This document shows, one piece after another, positions 1 through 16,508 of a DNA stretch of 64,000 bases. The stretch comes from Gymnopus androsaceus JB14. Lineage: Eukaryota; Basidiomycota; Agaricomycetes; Agaricales; Omphalotaceae. The first letter of the stretch is position 1, and each line of letters begins with the position of its first letter. Made by a program: the position numbers and the translations under genes. The notes beneath the pieces were generated by a model. It worked only from the letters and a program-made list of their open reading frames with translations, was not told the DNA's origin and searched no databases. The DNA is taken from assembly GCA_009733575.1 (NCBI GenBank), contig ML769402.1, positions 1 through 64,000 of the forward strand. Direction: 5' to 3'.

Positions 1-674
1 GGTTGTGCAGTCGCGGATGGAAGCGGAGGCGGTTTGGATACTTCACTCATTGATTCAAAGTTATTCGTATCTGTAGGGGTGTTGTCAATGAGTTGCCTTG
101 GGCCAGGCTCTTGCTTGAGATACATTGTATCTGCTTCAATCGGACGTGGATAAACCAAAGCTGTACCATCTTGCACAGTCTCTTTCCATAATCCTTTAGA
201 TGGAAGGAGGTAGTGTACGTCGAGATTTGTTTCGTTGGGTGTATGAGAGTGTTCTTCAAGGGACCATCTTACCAGTTCCCTTTGCTTCTTGGGAGACAGG
301 AAGGCAGGTAACAATACAAGCCCTAAAACGGACGGACAGTGAGTAGAATGATCGCGGCTAAGTTGCAGAAAGCTACCGGGAATACTAGGGAAAGTGTACC
401 CTTTCCTGTTAGATTTTGTGAAAAACTCTCGAGTTTCTACAGCATCAGGCCTGCCTGCCCATATCCCTGCCGTCACTTCGGACGCTCTTGTTTCGTCTAG
501 TGTAGCGAGATCGAGAACTTTGGTCAAGTCTGGGGGAGGAAATTTTGCTTTAAAGCGTTTTTCAGCGGTTCGAAACGGGGACCAGTCATTTTTAATGTTT
601 GGATCCCTATATCTGGTAGTCTTGAGATATTGCCGGCGAGCCTTTTTGTAGGCTTGACTGGACGAGTCGATCAT
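1..674 (-). CDS. ALKBH1-like Fe(II)/2-oxoglutarate dioxygenase, N-terminal part (cut by window edge)
   Basis: One uninterrupted minus-strand reading frame of about 224 residues starts at the ATG at 674 and runs off the left edge, so the 3' part with the catalytic HxD...H iron site is not in the window. The visible part has the layout of fungal ALKBH1 homologues: a basic N-terminus, a DLTKVLDLATLDE-type segment, then a region around residues 125-165 with LLPAFLSPKKQRELVRWSL followed by PNETNLDVHYLLPSKGLW. ALKBH1 proteins are oxidative demethylases acting on tRNA or DNA in mitochondria or nucleus; which substrate applies here cannot be told. It is head-to-head with the LETM1-like gene, with 123 bp between the start codons. 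Family assignment is from recognised sequence similarity, not from visible catalytic residues. Confidence 0.7.
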   Translation of the reverse strand, partial: MIDSSSQAYKKARRQYLKTTRYRDPNIKNDWSPFRTAEKRFKAKFPPPDLTKVLDLATLDETRASEVTAGIWAGRPDAVETREFFTKSNRKGYTFPSIPGSFLQLSRDHSTHCPSVLGLVLLPAFLSPKKQRELVRWSLEEHSHTPNETNLDVHYLLPSKGLWKETVQDGTALVYPRPIEADTMYLKQEPGPRQLIDNTPTDTNNFESMSEVSKPPPLPSATAQ

Positions 675-797
675 GATTGTAAGTGAGCGCTTATTGGCAT
701 TGCCGAAGAAATACGCAAGCGCTCGCTCAAACTTTTAATTTAATACTCCCAAGTCCAACAAACTCCTCATTTTCAACCTGGCTTCAAATATCGTCGT
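675..797. promoter_or_regulatory. Shared divergent promoter between ALKBH1-like and LETM1-like genes
   Basis: Only 123 bp separate the two start codons, so both 5' regions and any core promoter must lie here. I see no clear TATA box. The call rests on gene arrangement alone. Confidence 0.5.
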
Positions 798-3090
<2,293 letters not shown>

Positions 3091-3372
3091 AAATCGTACC
3101 CTTTCAAGGCTGCGCGCGCTGATACTGGCCCATGGTGAGGAGAGGACATGTAGCGATAGTTTTATATAGACACGTACAATAAGTAGCTATACATTTGTGA
3201 ACCCAGTAGACATATCATAGACAACTGGATAATCTGAGGAGGGTGAAAGTCTGTTGAATACGTCCCGGAGCACAACAAGAGATGAAATGCATAAATTAAC
3301 GTAGAAAACATGAGAAGGCGTAACCAAAAAAATTCCAGTACATCCTGATCGAGCGTATTTTTTTTGTGTCGT

Positions 3373-4101
3373 TCATTCCGACTGAGGTGTTTTTCCACGA
3401 GACGGTCCTGGAGTAGCTTTTAGCGACTCTATTTCGTCGTCGTCGTTGTCAGCCGACTCTGCCCAAAAGCGACCTGCCTGCAGTCCAAGTACACCTGTGA
3501 GCGCCACACTACAGATGAGGTTGTTTGACGCAAGGTCAAAAACGGCAGACTGCAGGTCCTCTGGTATGGCATCTGTTGAGGGATGCGGAGGAAGATTTTT
3601 GAAGAGAGAGAAGATACCTAAAGAAGGGTAAGCGCTAGTCAGGAGACTCGAAGATCTGTTAAACGCACTGGGTAGGACGGAGTACGAGTACATCCAGATC
3701 GTCGTGCAGAATAAGACTTGAGGCCACCAGTAAGAATGTGAGAGTAACTGCGCATGAAAAGCATAGACTTACAGATGCTACCTCCGTCAAACATCAAGTT
3801 TCCGGCTCTTCCGTCTCGCAAACTCCAGAGAATGGTTGTAGCTCCCAATAAAATTATGGAAGCAACTGCATATTGTATCTGAGCAGGGCCATTAGCGATA
3901 ATGGAATAATATGTAGCAGCTGTCCAGAGATTTTGGTCTGTAGTAGGGAGACTTCCACAGCGTCAGTGAATCAGCGATCCAATGCGTGAATAGGGAGCCT
4001 GGATGTGGTTCAGCAAGAAATTACAGCGAAAAGAAAAGAGAGAAAATCAGACCAAGCATGAAACTGGTAACACAAACGACTACAGCAGCTCTGACACCCA
4101 T
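3373..4101 (-). CDS. SHR3-type ER chaperone for amino-acid permeases
   Basis: The protein starts MGVRAAVVVCVTSFMLG at 4101. A 54-nt intron joins it to SLFTHWIADSLTLWKSP, then further membrane segments (ASIILLGATTILWSL; YSVLPSAF) and a short acidic, hydrophilic tail rich in Asp/Glu, Ser and Pro that ends at the TGA at 3373. Four short hydrophobic segments followed by a cytosolic tail is the layout of the SHR3 family, which packages amino-acid permeases for ER exit. One extra base in the run at 3946-3948 shifts the frame between KSP and TTDQNLW. Start codons of this gene and the next are 86 bp apart. Confidence in the family is moderate to good, based on the THWIADSLTLW segment and topology. 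Confidence 0.7.
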
Positions 4102-4187
4102 GGATCGTTGGAAGAGCTGGAAGAGATTGGAAGCGAACAGACTTGGCGAGAAAATAGCATGTGAAATTCCAAACGTGATCACTTTTG
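4102..4187. promoter_or_regulatory. Shared divergent promoter, SHR3-like and RsfS/ATP25-like genes
   Basis: 86 bp between the two start codons hold both 5' ends. No clear TATA; the call is from arrangement only. Confidence 0.5.
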
Positions 4188-4873
4188 ATGTTTCTTTCCA
4201 TCGCCAAACGGCGGACTGCCGTAGCCTCTGCGCGTTGGCTATCTTCAACGCCATGGTTTGTCGAGCAAGATGCAGCTACCTCTCCGAATCCACACATTTC
4301 CCATACATATCGAGCTCCCCCTCTTCCTGAAGATGCGCCAAAAGTACTTGTAGATTTGCATTCTCAGCTAATCAAGTCTCCGCACCTCGAGCAATCCAAC
4401 CTGCTTGTTACTCGTGCCCTCTCGCGAGAAATGGGTCCGCCTCCGCCGTTAAGGGCTCCTCACGGTCGACGGAGAAAAGGAGGAACATTTGCTATCGAAA
4501 CTGCCTTTGATATTCCTGGTTCGCTTTGGAGTTGGACAGTGTTTGCAGAGGCGAGTGCATCTCAAGTTACTGCGCTTTTGGTGCTTATCTCATGTCCATA
4601 GGTCAAGGAAGGAACAGAAAAGAAGGGTTCAATTGAATCTGTAGTACGGCTAGTCAGGAAATCCGTACGCGCAAAATTATTTTCCTTGTCGCGATTTCTC
4701 TGACAACATACAACTAGCTTCTAACCGCACAACCACCTCTACCGCTTCCGCCAAATTCGAAACGGAGAATGCAAAATGGATGGGCAATGATTGATGCCGG
4801 AGAGTTTGCTGTTCATATCCTTAGCAAGGGTATGAGGGAAAAGTATTTCAACCAATCTAGAGTATACTATTAG
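4188..4873 (+). CDS. Mitochondrial RsfS/ATP25 N-domain-like protein
   Basis: Three exons encode about 190 residues. The N-terminus (MFLSIAKRRTAVASARWLSS) is a typical mitochondrial presequence. The C-terminal part carries the RsfS (DUF143) signature GWAMIDAGEFAVHILSKGMR preceded by a Pro-rich loop. RsfS binds ribosomal protein L14 and blocks subunit joining; fungal mitochondrial members are related to the N-terminal part of ATP25. The first intron, 4551-4601, begins with GC rather than GT. The last residues (FNQSRVYY) are unusual, and a further intron starting with the gtatac near 4856 is possible, so the exact C-terminus is uncertain. Confidence 0.7.
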
Positions 4874-5002
4874 AGAATACAGGCATGTGTACAGTCTGAC
4901 GCATTGAAGGCGCAATAGCGATACGCTCCACCTCTCCAACACTTGCAATACTAGTGATACGATTCTGACGTACCTTCCGTCATTATTCTCACATTTTACT
5001 CG

Positions 5003-5009
5003 TATAAAA
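5003..5009 (+). promoter_or_regulatory. Candidate TATA box
   Basis: TATAAAA lies 79 nt before the ATG at 5082 and is followed by a pyrimidine-rich stretch, a common arrangement in strongly expressed fungal genes. Confidence 0.5.
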
Positions 5010-5081
5010 CGCTCCCTGCTAACATCTTTTCCTTATTACTCACTTTACCGACTAACCACAACTTTTATCACAACTTTTATC

Positions 5082-5653
5082 ATGTCTGTCAACGATCGAT
5101 CTGTAGGAGGAGCAATTGGCGTGGACACCTATCCCAGGTTTGCATCTATCTCTAAATCCCAAGATTAACAAACAGACTAACTAGCATTTCAGGTGTAGCG
5201 AATCCCACTTCTTCCTCCGACAACAGCAATCCCATGGCGAATAACTTTGTATGTTGTTTCAAAGCGCACGCTCAAGATTATTTCTTACATCGTTAATAGG
5301 TCACTGACCCTACAACGGAAGATCGTGGCGCTGGTGCAGGTCCCAACTTTGAAGGCGACCAACAAGCTACACGAAACTTCAAGCAGACCGCCGGTGTTGT
5401 TGAGGGAAGACCTGGTATCATTGAATCCACAAACATTGATCCTTTGAACCAGAACTCGAATAAAGGTAAGCTCATACATGGTCCAATAGATGTGCAATAC
5501 TGATGATTTTTATTTGCAGATGATGGGTGGGCGAATACTACCCAACAACCAGGTCATACTGCTCGAACTACGGAAGGCTTTGTCTCGACCGCGACAACCA
5601 AAGTTGCAGACGCAGCTAACCAGGTATACGAGAGGGTTGTTGGAGAAAAGTGA
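5082..5653 (+). CDS. Small hydrophilic, probably disordered protein
   Basis: Four exons give about 135 residues: MSVNDRSVGGAIGVDTYP, then SISGVANPTSSSDNSNPMAN, a Gly/Asn/Gln/Thr-rich middle and the C-terminus ADAANQVYERVVGEK. The first intron must use the acceptor ending in ctag at about 5185; the later cag would give a stop. There is no hydrophobic segment and no domain I recognise. The composition, the TATA-containing promoter and the short length resemble small stress-induced hydrophilic proteins of fungi, but that is an impression, not an assignment. All four exons join in frame without any correction. Confidence 0.65.
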
Positions 5654-5828
5654 ACGATGAATGGAACTGGAAATGCATACATCTTGTATTTTTATCATTG
5701 AAACAGCTGTAGCCTGTACAGTATAATATAACGACCGTGGTCTGACTTGAATCAGACTCTTTCATAATGAGCAGAGGAGATTGAAGAATTATGATAGGTG
5801 TCGGAGTATGTCTTCATCTGGTCTAATT

Positions 5829-5865
5829 AGTAAACCTTCGCTTTAGCCAAAATCAACCTCGAAGG
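5829..5865 (+). repeat. Dispersed 37-nt repeat, copy 1
   Basis: Matches 6175-6211 with three mismatches in 37 nt. The unit contains CCTTCG near its left end and CGAAGG at its right end, so it could form a 6-bp stem. Confidence 0.6.
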
Positions 5866-6174
5866 CTGCGTGCTGAAATGTCAAACTATTGTACATACGT
5901 ATATCATCAGAACATGGAGTAGTGCAAATTGTAGAATACACTGGCAAGACGAAGATAATCTGTCAGAATAAGTGAGCACTTGTAGACTTTGAGGCATATC
6001 TGCGAGACGGAGAGGATTGTGAGCTCATGTCTCGCCAGGACAAGAATATAAGGATCCTAGCGCTCGTTTGCGACGCAACCACTTTCGGCCTCGGGAGCAG
6101 GTTCGCTCGGTCACTTCCTCACTGATTAGACTCCTGTAATCCTACAGGATTAAATCCGACTACTTAATCAGCTC

Positions 6175-6211
6175 AGTAAACCTTCGTTTTAGCCAAGATC
6201 AACCCCGAAGG
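6175..6211 (+). repeat. Dispersed 37-nt repeat, copy 2
   Basis: Second copy in direct orientation, about 310 bp from the first, with the same CCTTCG/CGAAGG ends. Confidence 0.6.
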
Positions 6212-7488
6212 GCCCGCGCGTATTAGAGACCTCAGACGCTCCGGGAAGGGTAAAATGGGTATATAGTAATAAAAGAAGAAATCGCAAAGAAGTAAATGAA
6301 AAGGGGAAGACCAAATCGAATACCGGTGAACTCAGCTCAACGCAGGTGGTAGCTTCCAATTCCCCAAGGGTAGCAGCTTTAGCGTCGGTTATGATCTGTA
6401 CAATAGTTTTTCTCCGACAAGATGATGTCTATAGGTTGGAAGATTTTGGAAAACAAACACACACACACAAGATGATCCAGCGGAGGCGCCAACTGAGATT
6501 CATTTGCTTGAAAGCATTTTCCACACGCTTGATATTTTGCTTGACATTGGGGTCGGTTCGATGCGGAAGTGAGAGGCGAGTTTCTAGGACATCAAACCAG
6601 GGAACTTTCCATTCTAGGTTGCAGATACGGCCATAGAGATTAGCAATGATATCGGGGAACCAGACAGTGATAGTGTCATCAACGTCTTGAGCAACTACTG
6701 TTGAAGAGGAAGGAATAGAAGACACATCACATCAGGACACATCCTCCTCCATTAATCCGCCCACTCCTGGTCGAATGTACATGGCATGCTATCCGGTAAA
6801 TGAACTGGCAAAGTATATCAAATCAATCCACAAAGAGACACATTTGTTCTGCGAGTATGGAGAGTGTATAACGCCACAACGAGTAGGTTGTACAATTGCG
6901 TGCCACTGCCTTCTGCATCGCGGGGAAGGTCACAAGCAGAAGCGTTGCTACCGGAATGGGATCCAAAAGTAAGTTCCGAAACAGCAGAACAGTTAAGATG
7001 AGGGAGAATAGATTCTGCGGTAGAAGCCTCAGTAGAACTCTACGATAAACCCGACGCAAAGGATGCACTGTCAATATAGCGACTGAGAAAGACGAAATGG
7101 GGAATGCATCCTATGCGTGAGGTTCGGTAAGCCTATCTTCCTACGAGATTGAGTTATTATCATCAACGCAAGTTCACTTTGTCGATTTCGTAATACCCAG
7201 ATGTGATTCCGGCTAGCTCATAGCTTGAACTAAAGTCTCTCGACGTGCGATTTCGTTTTCACAGATTGGAGGCAGAGCAAGTTCACAGTACAAACATGAT
7301 AGACTGCGCAGTCCGTGAATGCAGTAGGAGGTTCTTTATCTTGGATGTCGTTGATCTGGACAAAAGTTGGGCGTAGTACTGTACCCGCTTGGATGATTTT
7401 CAATTACTATTAGGTAAAGAAGTTGTTAAGCGCCCATGGCGAACAAGGGCAAAAAGGGGCTTGCAACTTCTTCCCTAAATTCATTGCC

Positions 7489-8118
7489 ATGTCGTCCGAG
7501 TCCAACTTCAATCCTCTTGAACGTCGAGAATGGCAGAGTAGAAGGGATAGGATATCCCATGACATTTGTCTTGACGTATTTAAATGCAATATACCCAGTT
7601 ATCCTGAGGCGCAAGAACGGTTTCGTCGTGCCGTAGAAAAGTGAGTGTGTTGGATAGCTTTGAACCGATTAGTACTGAACCTCTATAGTCTCCAGATTGC
7701 TATTGAAGAAACAGATCTAATTCACAACTCCCACAAATATCCGAGTTTTATCAAAAACTACAAATTCCAGAAGAGCTACCGCAAATATGAAATGTGTCTC
7801 CAATGTTTGATAGAAGAAAAAAAGGTGCGTTTCTAGCACTCGCTGTGTTTATTTTACTAATGAATAGACAGACCTTTTGCCAAATCGTGCGATGAATACG
7901 AAGACGAGCATCCGGAGCTGCGTCGACGTCGTCATGAACTACAAGCAAAGAATCATAAATTACAACTACAAGCTAAGAGAAGGGCAGATATAGAGTTGGG
8001 ACACTGTAAGCTTGACATTACTGTAGGGGAGAGCTCAGTCAATATCAAGGTGCATGGGGAAGGTAGTATGAACATCAGCATGAAGCAGGACACGGTACTA
8101 CCTCCATATATTCCTTGA
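7489..8118 (+). CDS. Small orphan protein, basic and charged
   Basis: Starts MSSESNFNPLERREWQSRRD, is spliced at 7640 into LQIAIEETDLIHNSHKYPSF and then into a charged segment RPFAKSCDEYEDEHPELRRR. It ends with a region rich in beta-type residues (KLDITVGESSVNIKVHGEG) at the TGA 8116-8118. The last exon joins in frame only if the A run at 7817-7823 is one base longer than given; as written, the frame ends at a TAG near 7992. I do not recognise a domain. The composition of the third exon makes it look coding, but the gene could equally be a lineage-specific orphan or a false model. Confidence 0.45.
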
Positions 8119-8785
8119 TGGTTGTTCCTTCCTCAGAATCCTCTACTATATGTATGGTTGTACTACTTATTACCTTCGTTCCACTTCACAGTGACAATGC
8201 AAGCTCAACATTTTATCTGAAAAAATCAGTGGCAAAATTATTATGTTTCTTTTTGTGGGCTCTGATTTCACCTGCCAAATGGCAGATATCTTTCGTATGT
8301 TGAAAACATGGTGATAAAGAGTAACTACTTACCTCATAATAATAAATTTTGCTGCAATTATTTCTGGTAAAAAGAGCAAAGCATGCTTGATTGTCATGCT
8401 TCAGAAGAAGTGTTGAAATCGGTCCAGAAATGACTAGAGTATGTCATGTATGTTGAGAAAAAAGGACTGGCCCTAATCTACGTACAAGCTCCTGCTTAGA
8501 TAGTAGAGTAAGTAGAGTGATAAAGAAAGAACAGCACATCTTATGATAAAATACCAGGTGGACTAAATGTATCGGGGAAGGATGAATGAAATAGTGAGGG
8601 TTACCGTTTGACGGGTCGTGTATTGGTACTTAGACTTACCTGTATGCACGGAATAAAGGAATCCAACAACAACACCGTCTGACGGGATAAGATAGTAAGG
8701 AAGTAAGTTAGCGTAGCACAATCACGCGCCTATTTCAAGCGCCCCTGATCGTAGCTGAGTTGTCACTTGAATCTAAACCATCATC
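8119..8785. other. Intergenic, nothing recognised
   Basis: AT-rich sequence with no ORF that looks coding. The right end contains the 5' region of the SPF45-like gene. Confidence 0.6.
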
Positions 8786-10853
8786 ATGTCGAGCAAAGCT
8801 GGAGGCCTCTATGGAGGAATCCAGTTTTCTGGATCCAATAATCCCACTATAACTCGTCCTATTCCCGCTCGAGAACCCGAACCTGCTCCAGTAGAGCAAG
8901 CTCCTCCAACAACTGCCACTACTGAACAAGCACCTGTTCCCACCACGGGAAACAAAACCACAGCCGGTATTCTTTGTTGTAACACTTGAAAATTACAGTG
9001 GTTTATTAAAATGCTTTCCATATCCTTCCGCGAAATTTCAAGGATGGTCTGCTGCACTTGCTTTCGCCCCCGTTAGGCGCAATCAGACTCAAAAAGCCAA
9101 AGCCGTCGCACCCAGGCTCCCGGTTGGCGCTGCACTTACCACTAATATCGGCCTCGATGGCTTCAGTTTCCTCCACTGCGGTCATTTTCGCACCTCCTGC
9201 ATTGACGGAACCCCCGGAACCTGTCGAGGATACACCAGCACAAGGACAAGGACAAGGATGGGGAAAGAAAGTCAAGCCGCCTTCTATGGTACTTGATGAT
9301 GACGTGAACGGATTCAAGTCTAACCAAAAGCGAAAAGTCGGAAAGGGAAAGAATAAGAAGGTCTGCCTTGATCTTTTTGCCTTTGGTTATTTTCTTAAAA
9401 ACGTTATTCCAGAATCGGAATGCACCTGTTGTCTCCGCTTGGGATCCCATGGAGCCCTATGAACTTCTTCGGCCTAACGACTATAATGAATACAAACTCT
9501 GGAAGCAAAAAGACAGAATTGAACGTCGGGAGAGACTCGCAGAGGAAAGGCGAAATTCGGACCGCAAAAGATCTCGCTATAGTGACTATTCGGGAAGTGA
9601 CTATACGCCTTCTGAAGACGAGCGGCCTCCTCGCAAAAGTGGTACGCTGAGTGTTCTTATTTTCTGTTAAAAATGTAGAAATTCATAGTAAAAATTAGGA
9701 CGCTTCAATGACCATGATAGCTTTGATCACTGGTCGCGAGCAGACGACGAAAAACGAGGAGGCGGTAGCAGCGCACCACCCGTACAGGCTGATCGTGACC
9801 TATCTGGTGACGAGGTGTACCAACGACGGTTACAAATGTCTATGGGCCGACCTCCTTCCCCTCCTCCCTCAAACGACGTTAATGTTGAAATGACCGGCCC
9901 TGACCTTTCTATTCCATCTTCTCGACCAGAAACTGGCGATGAGGCATATCTCCGACGTTTAGCCATGAGTACTCGTGCTCCTGACCCACCGCTCGCGGCA
10001 CCTCCTCCCCGTCAACCATCTCCGCCGCAACTAGCTTACAATCCCTTCGCACCTCCGGCTGCACCTCCTCCACCTCCTGGAGGCCCCGGTTTGCTATCTA
10101 TGGACGAAAGAGCCAGGAATGCAGCAGCCATAGCTGCCAAATTAGCCGCTATTCGACCTCCACAGCCTAACGAACCTGCTCCGCCACCTATGGAGGAGGA
10201 GGAGAAACGGTCAGTCATTTTTAAACTAAAGCTATACTATTAGATTGAGCCGACTTTAACAGGCCTGACCCCCATGGATTTGCAGCTCGCCTTATGGCTA
10301 AATGGGGGCATAAGGAAGGTCAAGGTCTCGGTGCAGATGGATCTGGTATCGTCAACGCCCTATCTGTTGAACATGTTAAAGGTGCTAAAGGCAAAGGGCC
10401 TGGAAACGCTCGCGGCGGAATGACCAACAGAGGTAAAATCATCAACGATAATGATGATGTGAAGGCTCGGGAGAAGGCTCGATTCGGTGAGCCCAGCCCG
10501 ATTGTGTTGCTCACGAATATGGTTGGCCCCGAGGATGTGGATGATGCTGAGCTGCGGGGTGAAATTGGTATGTCTCAATTTTACGCTCGACGTCGCCACC
10601 TACTCAACTCATACTGTTATCAGGCGATGAATGTTCTAAAAACGGCACCGTTGAGAGGGTGTTAGTCCACCTCATGAGCTCCGCTACAGACCCAAGCGAA
10701 GCAGTACGCGTCTTTGTTCAATTCGCAGGTCCCTCTGGTGCATGGAAAACTGTCCACGAATTCGATGGTCGATTTTTTGGCGGTAGGAAATTGACCGCTC
10801 GGTATTTCCCCAAACACCTATACGATAGGGCTGCGTTTGATTCTCCGTTATAA
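8786..10853 (+). CDS. SPF45/RBM17-like splicing factor (G-patch + RRM)
   Basis: Six exons. The N-terminus [16 protein letters not shown] is followed by a Pro-rich low-complexity region, the [18 protein letters not shown] motif, a [19 protein letters not shown] segment matching the DEYDPMFPNDYEK region of SPF45, and an Arg/Glu-rich linker. A G-patch follows ([20 protein letters not shown]), then a C-terminal RRM-like (UHM) domain with [20 protein letters not shown] and [17 protein letters not shown]45 proteins act in 3' splice-site recognition and alternative splicing in the nucleus. The frame shifts at the TTT run 9167-9169, where one T appears to be extra: GLDGF then STAVIFAPP are in different frames. 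The gene is convergent with SDHA, 120 bp apart. Confidence 0.85.
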
Positions 10854-10973
10854 TCTATACATTCTTGTATCTCTGTTGTCTATGCACTATTTATGAGTAT
10901 GAGGTTACAGACTGCTACAGAGGTACATTTTAGGCACGTGTACATATATATCCAGAACCTTGAAAACCCTCAT

Positions 10974-13531
<2,558 letters not shown>

Positions 13532-13760
13532 ACTCGACGTTGGAGAGAAGAAGAGAGTTTGAATTCCAAGTCGGAATAGCTCGTCTCCCTTTGTCTGTGA
13601 TCGGAGCGTCCCGGCCCACCAATAGAAAGCCTGTGATTTCGTTCCGCTCACGGCATGGAACTCCGCAATATTCACGATTCATTATACAGTAAGTAGTATG
13701 CACCGAGAACGGAGATAAGTATTGGCTAGAAATTACAAAATATACAAATATATACAACTT

Positions 13761-16398
13761 CTACTTCAACACTCCCAATGGATCAGGGGTTCTCTCTCTT
13801 TTCGGTGGTGATTTAACAGGCGCAGGCTGACTGTAGCTCGAACTCGGAGTCCGCTGGAACGTATTAGAGGTGGGTGGTTGTTTAGAGGTAGGTGGTGGAA
13901 GCCGGGGAAGAGAGGTAGCTGGAAGTGAAGATCCCTCGCTGAAATTGGACTTAGAGTAATGCCAAGGCGCCAGGCGCGCAGTATTCGGAGACCATGGCGG
14001 GGAAGGCTGAGGTGGTGGTAGTGGTGAGCTCTGGCGTAGATTCGCACTTTTACTATCCGACGACTTGACACGACTGTCAACAACAGGAACAGGCGCAGGT
14101 TTGGGCATTTCCAAGGGATGACTTTGTTGAGTAGTGGCATGCACGGTATCCCCTGGTGGTTGACGTTGAGCCTTTTCTTTTCTCTTTGCCAGTTCCTCTT
14201 CCCCATAAAGTCTTTCATCTTCGATCTCCGTGAAGCCATTGAACAAAACGTCTCTGACATAAGACAGAGATTCAAGGGCTTCCTGTTTGCGCTGCTTCAA
14301 TTTCTGTGGATCTTGCGACGTTCCGTCGTCTTGTAGTAACGTGTCTACAATCCAGCCTAGGGATTCACCCAGACGTTTATCATTCGTTCGCAATTGAGCC
14401 ATTTCTCGCTCCAGTTCGCGCCGACTCTTGGGCTCCCATGGGGGCCTTTCATCTGGCTGTCTTTCATCCGTCATGGGGATAGACGGACTTTGGAGTGGGG
14501 ATCGAACAAGCGAAGCAGCTAGCTCCGGTATATTCCGCTGGAAAACAAAGTTAGCACACAGGCCAGAAACATCCCACCCAAGTACTCACCCTCAGCTCTG
14601 TTACAGCACTCATCAGTGTCTTATTGATATTGAGGCTTTCCCCTCGTTCAAACAGACCGCGTGCTATCATCTCAGGGAACCCTCCCTGGTGTTGAGACGA
14701 TTGTTGACGCGTATGTCCAACGGATGGTTTATTGGAATGTTGTGGGCCCCTCTTGCGAGGAGCAGGTGGTGGTTCGGGTGCCGGAACCTCCATAGGAATG
14801 TCCAACAGGTTTCGATTTTCCATCACCAAGTTCACGCCAGTGGCAGGAGTTGGAGACAACTGCAAAGCCAAGGCTTGTCGTACAAGCAAGGAGGCGTGAT
14901 GTGCACCTAGTGCGGCATCAATAGGTGCTGGCGTTGGGTATCGTAAAAGGACAGTAAGTTGGGCTGTATAGTCTGAAGGAATTACTGCATAATTGGATCA
15001 AGTAAGCCAGGTTTCGGGAAAGATATCAAGAATGTCACTAACATACGTTTCGTATCCGTAACAGCATTGCAACGCAGACCCAAGGAACCACGTCGAGGGT
15101 GGGATCACAGGCAAACAGCGCGTCCCATAATCTCATCGCATCTGGCATGGAAAACTCCCGGGTAAATAGAAGCCTTAGCCAACGACTGTGAATAACATTA
15201 GCTTGCGATAGTACCTGTGAGTTATAAATCACTCACATTCCATATATTTGAGGCTCAAGCCCACTCGATTGTAAATGTTTCCATAACAAAGGATCCGTAG
15301 TGCGAAGAAGTGTTGACTGTATTTGGTTACAGTCTTGTACTATAGGCGCAATATATGGCTTCATTTGAGCTTGGCCGTCAGGATTTATCTGGACATGAGT
15401 TGATAGCGGGGAAGGTAGAGTCTGGGTTGATGGACGTTCACGCCACTCATACCACCGGGAAGCATAGTGCATCACAGATTCGAATAAGACCCACGCGTCA
15501 GCAGCGATCCAAGTTCTGGAACATATTTCGGTAAAGATCTGGGGGTTGGAGGAGTCTGGAAAGGAATCTACGTCGACCGCATAATACAGAGGTGCCAACA
15601 GCTCATGCATCCCTTGTCTGTAACCGATATCGGGATTCATCGAGGAATAAAGAAAGAGCACGTTTGTAAGCTGGTCTTGAACCTCAGGTTGGCGAAAGAA
15701 ATCAATCTCGGGAAAACTAGAGACAAAGTTCACAAACAGCGTTCAATTCGGTGAAAGGATAAGCACGTACGTGCGCTCTACATCCTGCAATATTGTCTTC
15801 TTGAGCTCTAAAGCAGCGAACCATTCGGTCCATGGATTCTATCCGACAAATGCATCAGTGGTCAGAAGACTTTCAACGATGGTGTCCTACATCGTTATGT
15901 AGGCTCAATGGATTGTTTCTCTCCAGATCCACAGGACGGGTTTCTTTGGGATGGGATGAAGTGGAGGAAGAGCCTGGCACAATGAAACCTTCCGCATAAC
16001 TGCCATCTGGTGCTCTCATCTTTTGTGAAAGTAGGTCGGCATAACGTTTACGAGAAGCTCGAAGAGAGTTCAACAGGGATTCAGAATTCAGTTTGCTCGA
16101 CGATGTCTTCAAAGGTTCATCTACAATTAGAAAGAGCTGTCGAAACTCAACATAATTTACCGCGATTCAAAAGATATGGACACACCTTCCAAGCAATGCT
16201 ACGACCAGGCACTTCGAGCGAATCTTCTGAATAGTCAAGTAGCCGATCTGCAAGAACTGCATCTCTGACTTTGGATAGCGATGAAGTTTCATCGAATATA
16301 TGATTGTAGACCTTCCTAGGGTTCCGTTAGCGAATAAGCATGGATGATAGGCGAACGAACTTGAAGGCAGAAGCTCTGGTTTCATCATCATGGTGCAT
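13761..16398 (-). CDS. TBC1D5-like Rab GTPase-activating protein
   Basis: The start at 16398 gives MHHDETRASAFK, spliced to KVYNHIFDETSSLSKVRDAV and PGRSIAWK (the TBC box corresponding to RSxxWK). The catalytic region has NPWTEWFAALELKKTILQDV leading to an arginine-containing ERTFPEIDFF, and MNPDIGYRQGMHELLAPLYY with the glutamine finger (YRQGM). It continues through GIRWLRLLFTREFSMPDAMR and LWDALFACDPTLDVVPWVCV. A long Pro/Ser-rich tail follows and ends at CTA 13761 (stop). TBC1D5-type GAPs act on Rab7 and retromer at endosomes. The second-frame tail (MTDERQPDERPPWEPKSRRE onward) is part of the same protein through an intron near 14540. Confidence 0.8.
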
Positions 16399-16508
16399 TG
16401 CAACTAATCTATGAAAAGAAGCGCGCGCATATCAGAGCGCTAACGCGTCACTTAGGCGCTCGAACGATATTGAGTCCAAGATGATAATAATGACAATTCT
16501 ACAATAGA

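Larger units (their letters stand above)
5654..7488. other. Gene-poor stretch with degenerate ORFs and a dispersed repeat
   Basis: About 1.8 kb lie between two small genes. A 37-nt sequence occurs twice (see repeat entries). Short ORFs exist on both strands (for example minus 6725-6429, whose N-terminus MSSIPSSSTVVAQDVDD looks plausible), but no spliced model could be built around them. A CA/GT run near 6455-6470 interrupts the minus ORF. I call no gene here. Confidence 0.4.

Noticed and set aside
6346..6725. Overlapping plus- and minus-strand ORFs near 6.4-6.7 kb
   Set aside because: No splice model extends either, and the minus ORF runs into a GT simple repeat; composition is not clearly coding.
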